Translations under genes and position numbers: made by a program
Source: Nostoc sp. GT001
GTDB lineage: Bacteria; Cyanobacteriota; Cyanobacteriia; Cyanobacteriales; Nostocaceae
Assembly (NCBI RefSeq): GCF_030382115.1
Contig: NZ_JAUDRJ010000003.1
Coordinates: forward strand, 3,629,958-3,656,415
Length of the DNA: 26,458 nucleotides
Direction of reading: 5' to 3'
The notes under the pieces: generated by a model
What the model saw: the letters and a program-made list of their open reading frames with translations, nothing else
The model's database searches: none
Told to the model about the DNA's origin: nothing
Part shown: in pieces, positions 25,657-26,458 of the stretch
Layout of the letters: every line of letters starts with the position of its first letter
Numbering within the stretch: the stretch's first letter is position 1

Positions 25657-25957
25657 TAGCTGTTGATTGGGTTTTAGTCATCTATAGCAACTTATAGTTG
25701 CTGCTTCTATCTTAGAAAGGTAATTTGATAACTTAGATGCGACTTTAGATAAACTAAAGAAATGAATCTTCAGTGACCCCTGCACACAGAGCTAGCTACT
25801 TCCACTTAACACGACTTTTTCAACAGGGCAGGTATGTTTACACATCCTATCAACAAACTAAAATCCCCACATTTGCGGCAGGGACTAAAGTTTACTCTGA
25901 AACATTAATACAAAACTACTATCAGATTTGCCCAAGGCAAGCAATCTCTCTGGTTAA
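25657..25957. other. Upstream region of fbp, 301 bp, with a small palindrome
   Basis: No gene is credible here. AGCAAC-TTATA-GTTGCT (25686-25702) is a perfect six-base inverted repeat about 50 bases upstream of the fbp start. It could be an operator or a 5' UTR hairpin; no known motif is recognised. A 62-codon plus-strand frame in this stretch lacks a good start and looks random. Confidence 0.35.
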
Positions 25958-26221
25958 CTAAGATACTTTTGGTTGCTGCCATAGGATGAGTTTCAACTCA
26001 GAGCAGTAGTAAGCCTCATCACTGATTTGGTGTTCGTGGTCAGCTATCCAATCATAAATTTGTGTTGCTTTTGCTAATGCTACTTTTTCTGAACGATAAA
26101 GCTGAGGAGTAGGGCAGTAGGCTTGGCCATTGATGTGTATAGCTGCAATCTGCCAATAATCGCTCTCTGGTATAACTTCTAAAAACCCGTTACTGTAAGG
26201 CTGGATTATTCCTATGTTCAT
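25958..26221 (-). CDS. Small hypothetical protein
   Basis: This 87-residue product begins MNIGIIQPYSNGFLEVIPESDYWQ and contains aromatic and acidic residues with no membrane segment or signal peptide. Composition and the ATG start look like a real cyanobacterial gene, but I recognise no family. It has the same orientation as fbp, 300 bases upstream of it, and is probably transcribed separately. Confidence 0.55.
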   Translation of the reverse strand: MNIGIIQPYSNGFLEVIPESDYWQIAAIHINGQAYCPTPQLYRSEKVALAKATQIYDWIADHEHQISDEAYYCSELKLILWQQPKVS

Positions 26222-26245
26222 CTACAACCATCAAACTTTCTAATA

Positions 26246-26458
26246 TTGGCCACAACAAAGCCGATACCAGCTAATTCTTCCGAGTCAAAGCTGGAATCAC
26301 CAGGGAATGCAGTCGCAACCCCTGTTAATGATTTTGGGTTCGTAGTCAATGGAAATCTGAATTATTGGTCACTTTTTGGTTTGATTCCCTTATTGGCAGC
26401 AACAATAGCACAAGGCACTTCTTGCAAAAGTGCTTTTTGCACTCTCGTCGGAACAGGG
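26246..26458 (+). CDS. Possible hypothetical protein, 3' end outside the window
   Basis: A frame open to the right edge starts at TTG 26246 and reads ATTKPIPANSSESKLESPGN..., then a likely membrane helix (YWSLFGLIPLLAATIAQG) and a Cys-containing segment (CKSAFCTLVG). It would be divergent from the small hypothetical gene. There is no ATG or GTG start and no ribosome binding site, so the call is weak. Confidence 0.35.
   Translation, partial: MATTKPIPANSSESKLESPGNAVATPVNDFGFVVNGNLNYWSLFGLIPLLAATIAQGTSCKSAFCTLVGTG

Noticed and set aside
25773..25961. A 62-codon plus-strand frame upstream of fbp
   Set aside because: It has no good start or ribosome binding site and its composition looks random; it lies in the probable fbp promoter region.

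Overview
The window looks like chromosome from a filamentous, Nostoc-like cyanobacterium. The signs are recurrent GCGATCGC (HIP1) octamers inside genes, heptamer-type short tandem repeats such as AATTACG and TTAGGAG between genes, many MITE-like elements, a GH100 alkaline/neutral invertase, and the gene order fbp-tal-zwf-opcA. No rRNA, tRNA or CRISPR array was seen. All assignments come from reading the sequence and from family knowledge; no searches were run.

Region 1 (1-5963) is the most interesting. It holds the 3' part of a bifunctional geosmin synthase gene (open at the left edge), an intact IS4-type insertion sequence on the opposite strand, and two paralogous genes for proteins with a cyclic-nucleotide-binding-like domain set in an HK97-type shell protein. 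These match family 2B encapsulins, which are usually auto-annotated as Crp-like or cyclic nucleotide-binding proteins. The locus therefore reads as a geosmin synthase packaged in a two-component protein shell. The synthase carries the motif GP(T/R)GLGTSA twice, once in the interdomain linker and once in the C-terminal tail; these are candidate shell-targeting peptides. The IS removed the start codon and about six codons of shell gene 1 and separated it from geoA, so the system may be damaged in this strain.

Region 2 (6041-12109) has nnr (NAD(P)HX repair), a REP element followed by a truncated RAYT-like Y1 transposase, a stack of broken mobile elements (half a MITE, then a decayed IS4/Tn5-like IS with perfect 20-bp ends that itself contains a MITE, then half of another MITE), a remnant of a glycine-rich hydrophobic gene, an unusual hydrophobic-WD40-DnaJ fusion protein, and a Uma2-family nuclease-like protein.

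Region 3 (12725-18889) is mostly housekeeping: invertase, rsmB, a TerB-like protein, cbiA on the minus strand and a GST. rsmB and cbiA each contain an in-frame G-rich tandem repeat encoding a similar Gly/Glu/Arg-rich insert, and a third copy lies in a MITE that touches the cbiA stop codon.

Region 4 (18890-19922) is a gene-poor kilobase with a 21-bp tandem repeat array and two separate MITE-within-MITE nests.

Region 5 (19923-25656, minus strand) is the oxidative pentose phosphate cluster fbp-tal-zwf-opcA, which supplies NADPH in the dark and, in heterocyst formers, for nitrogen fixation. The right edge has a small hypothetical gene and the start of a possible divergent, truncated ORF.
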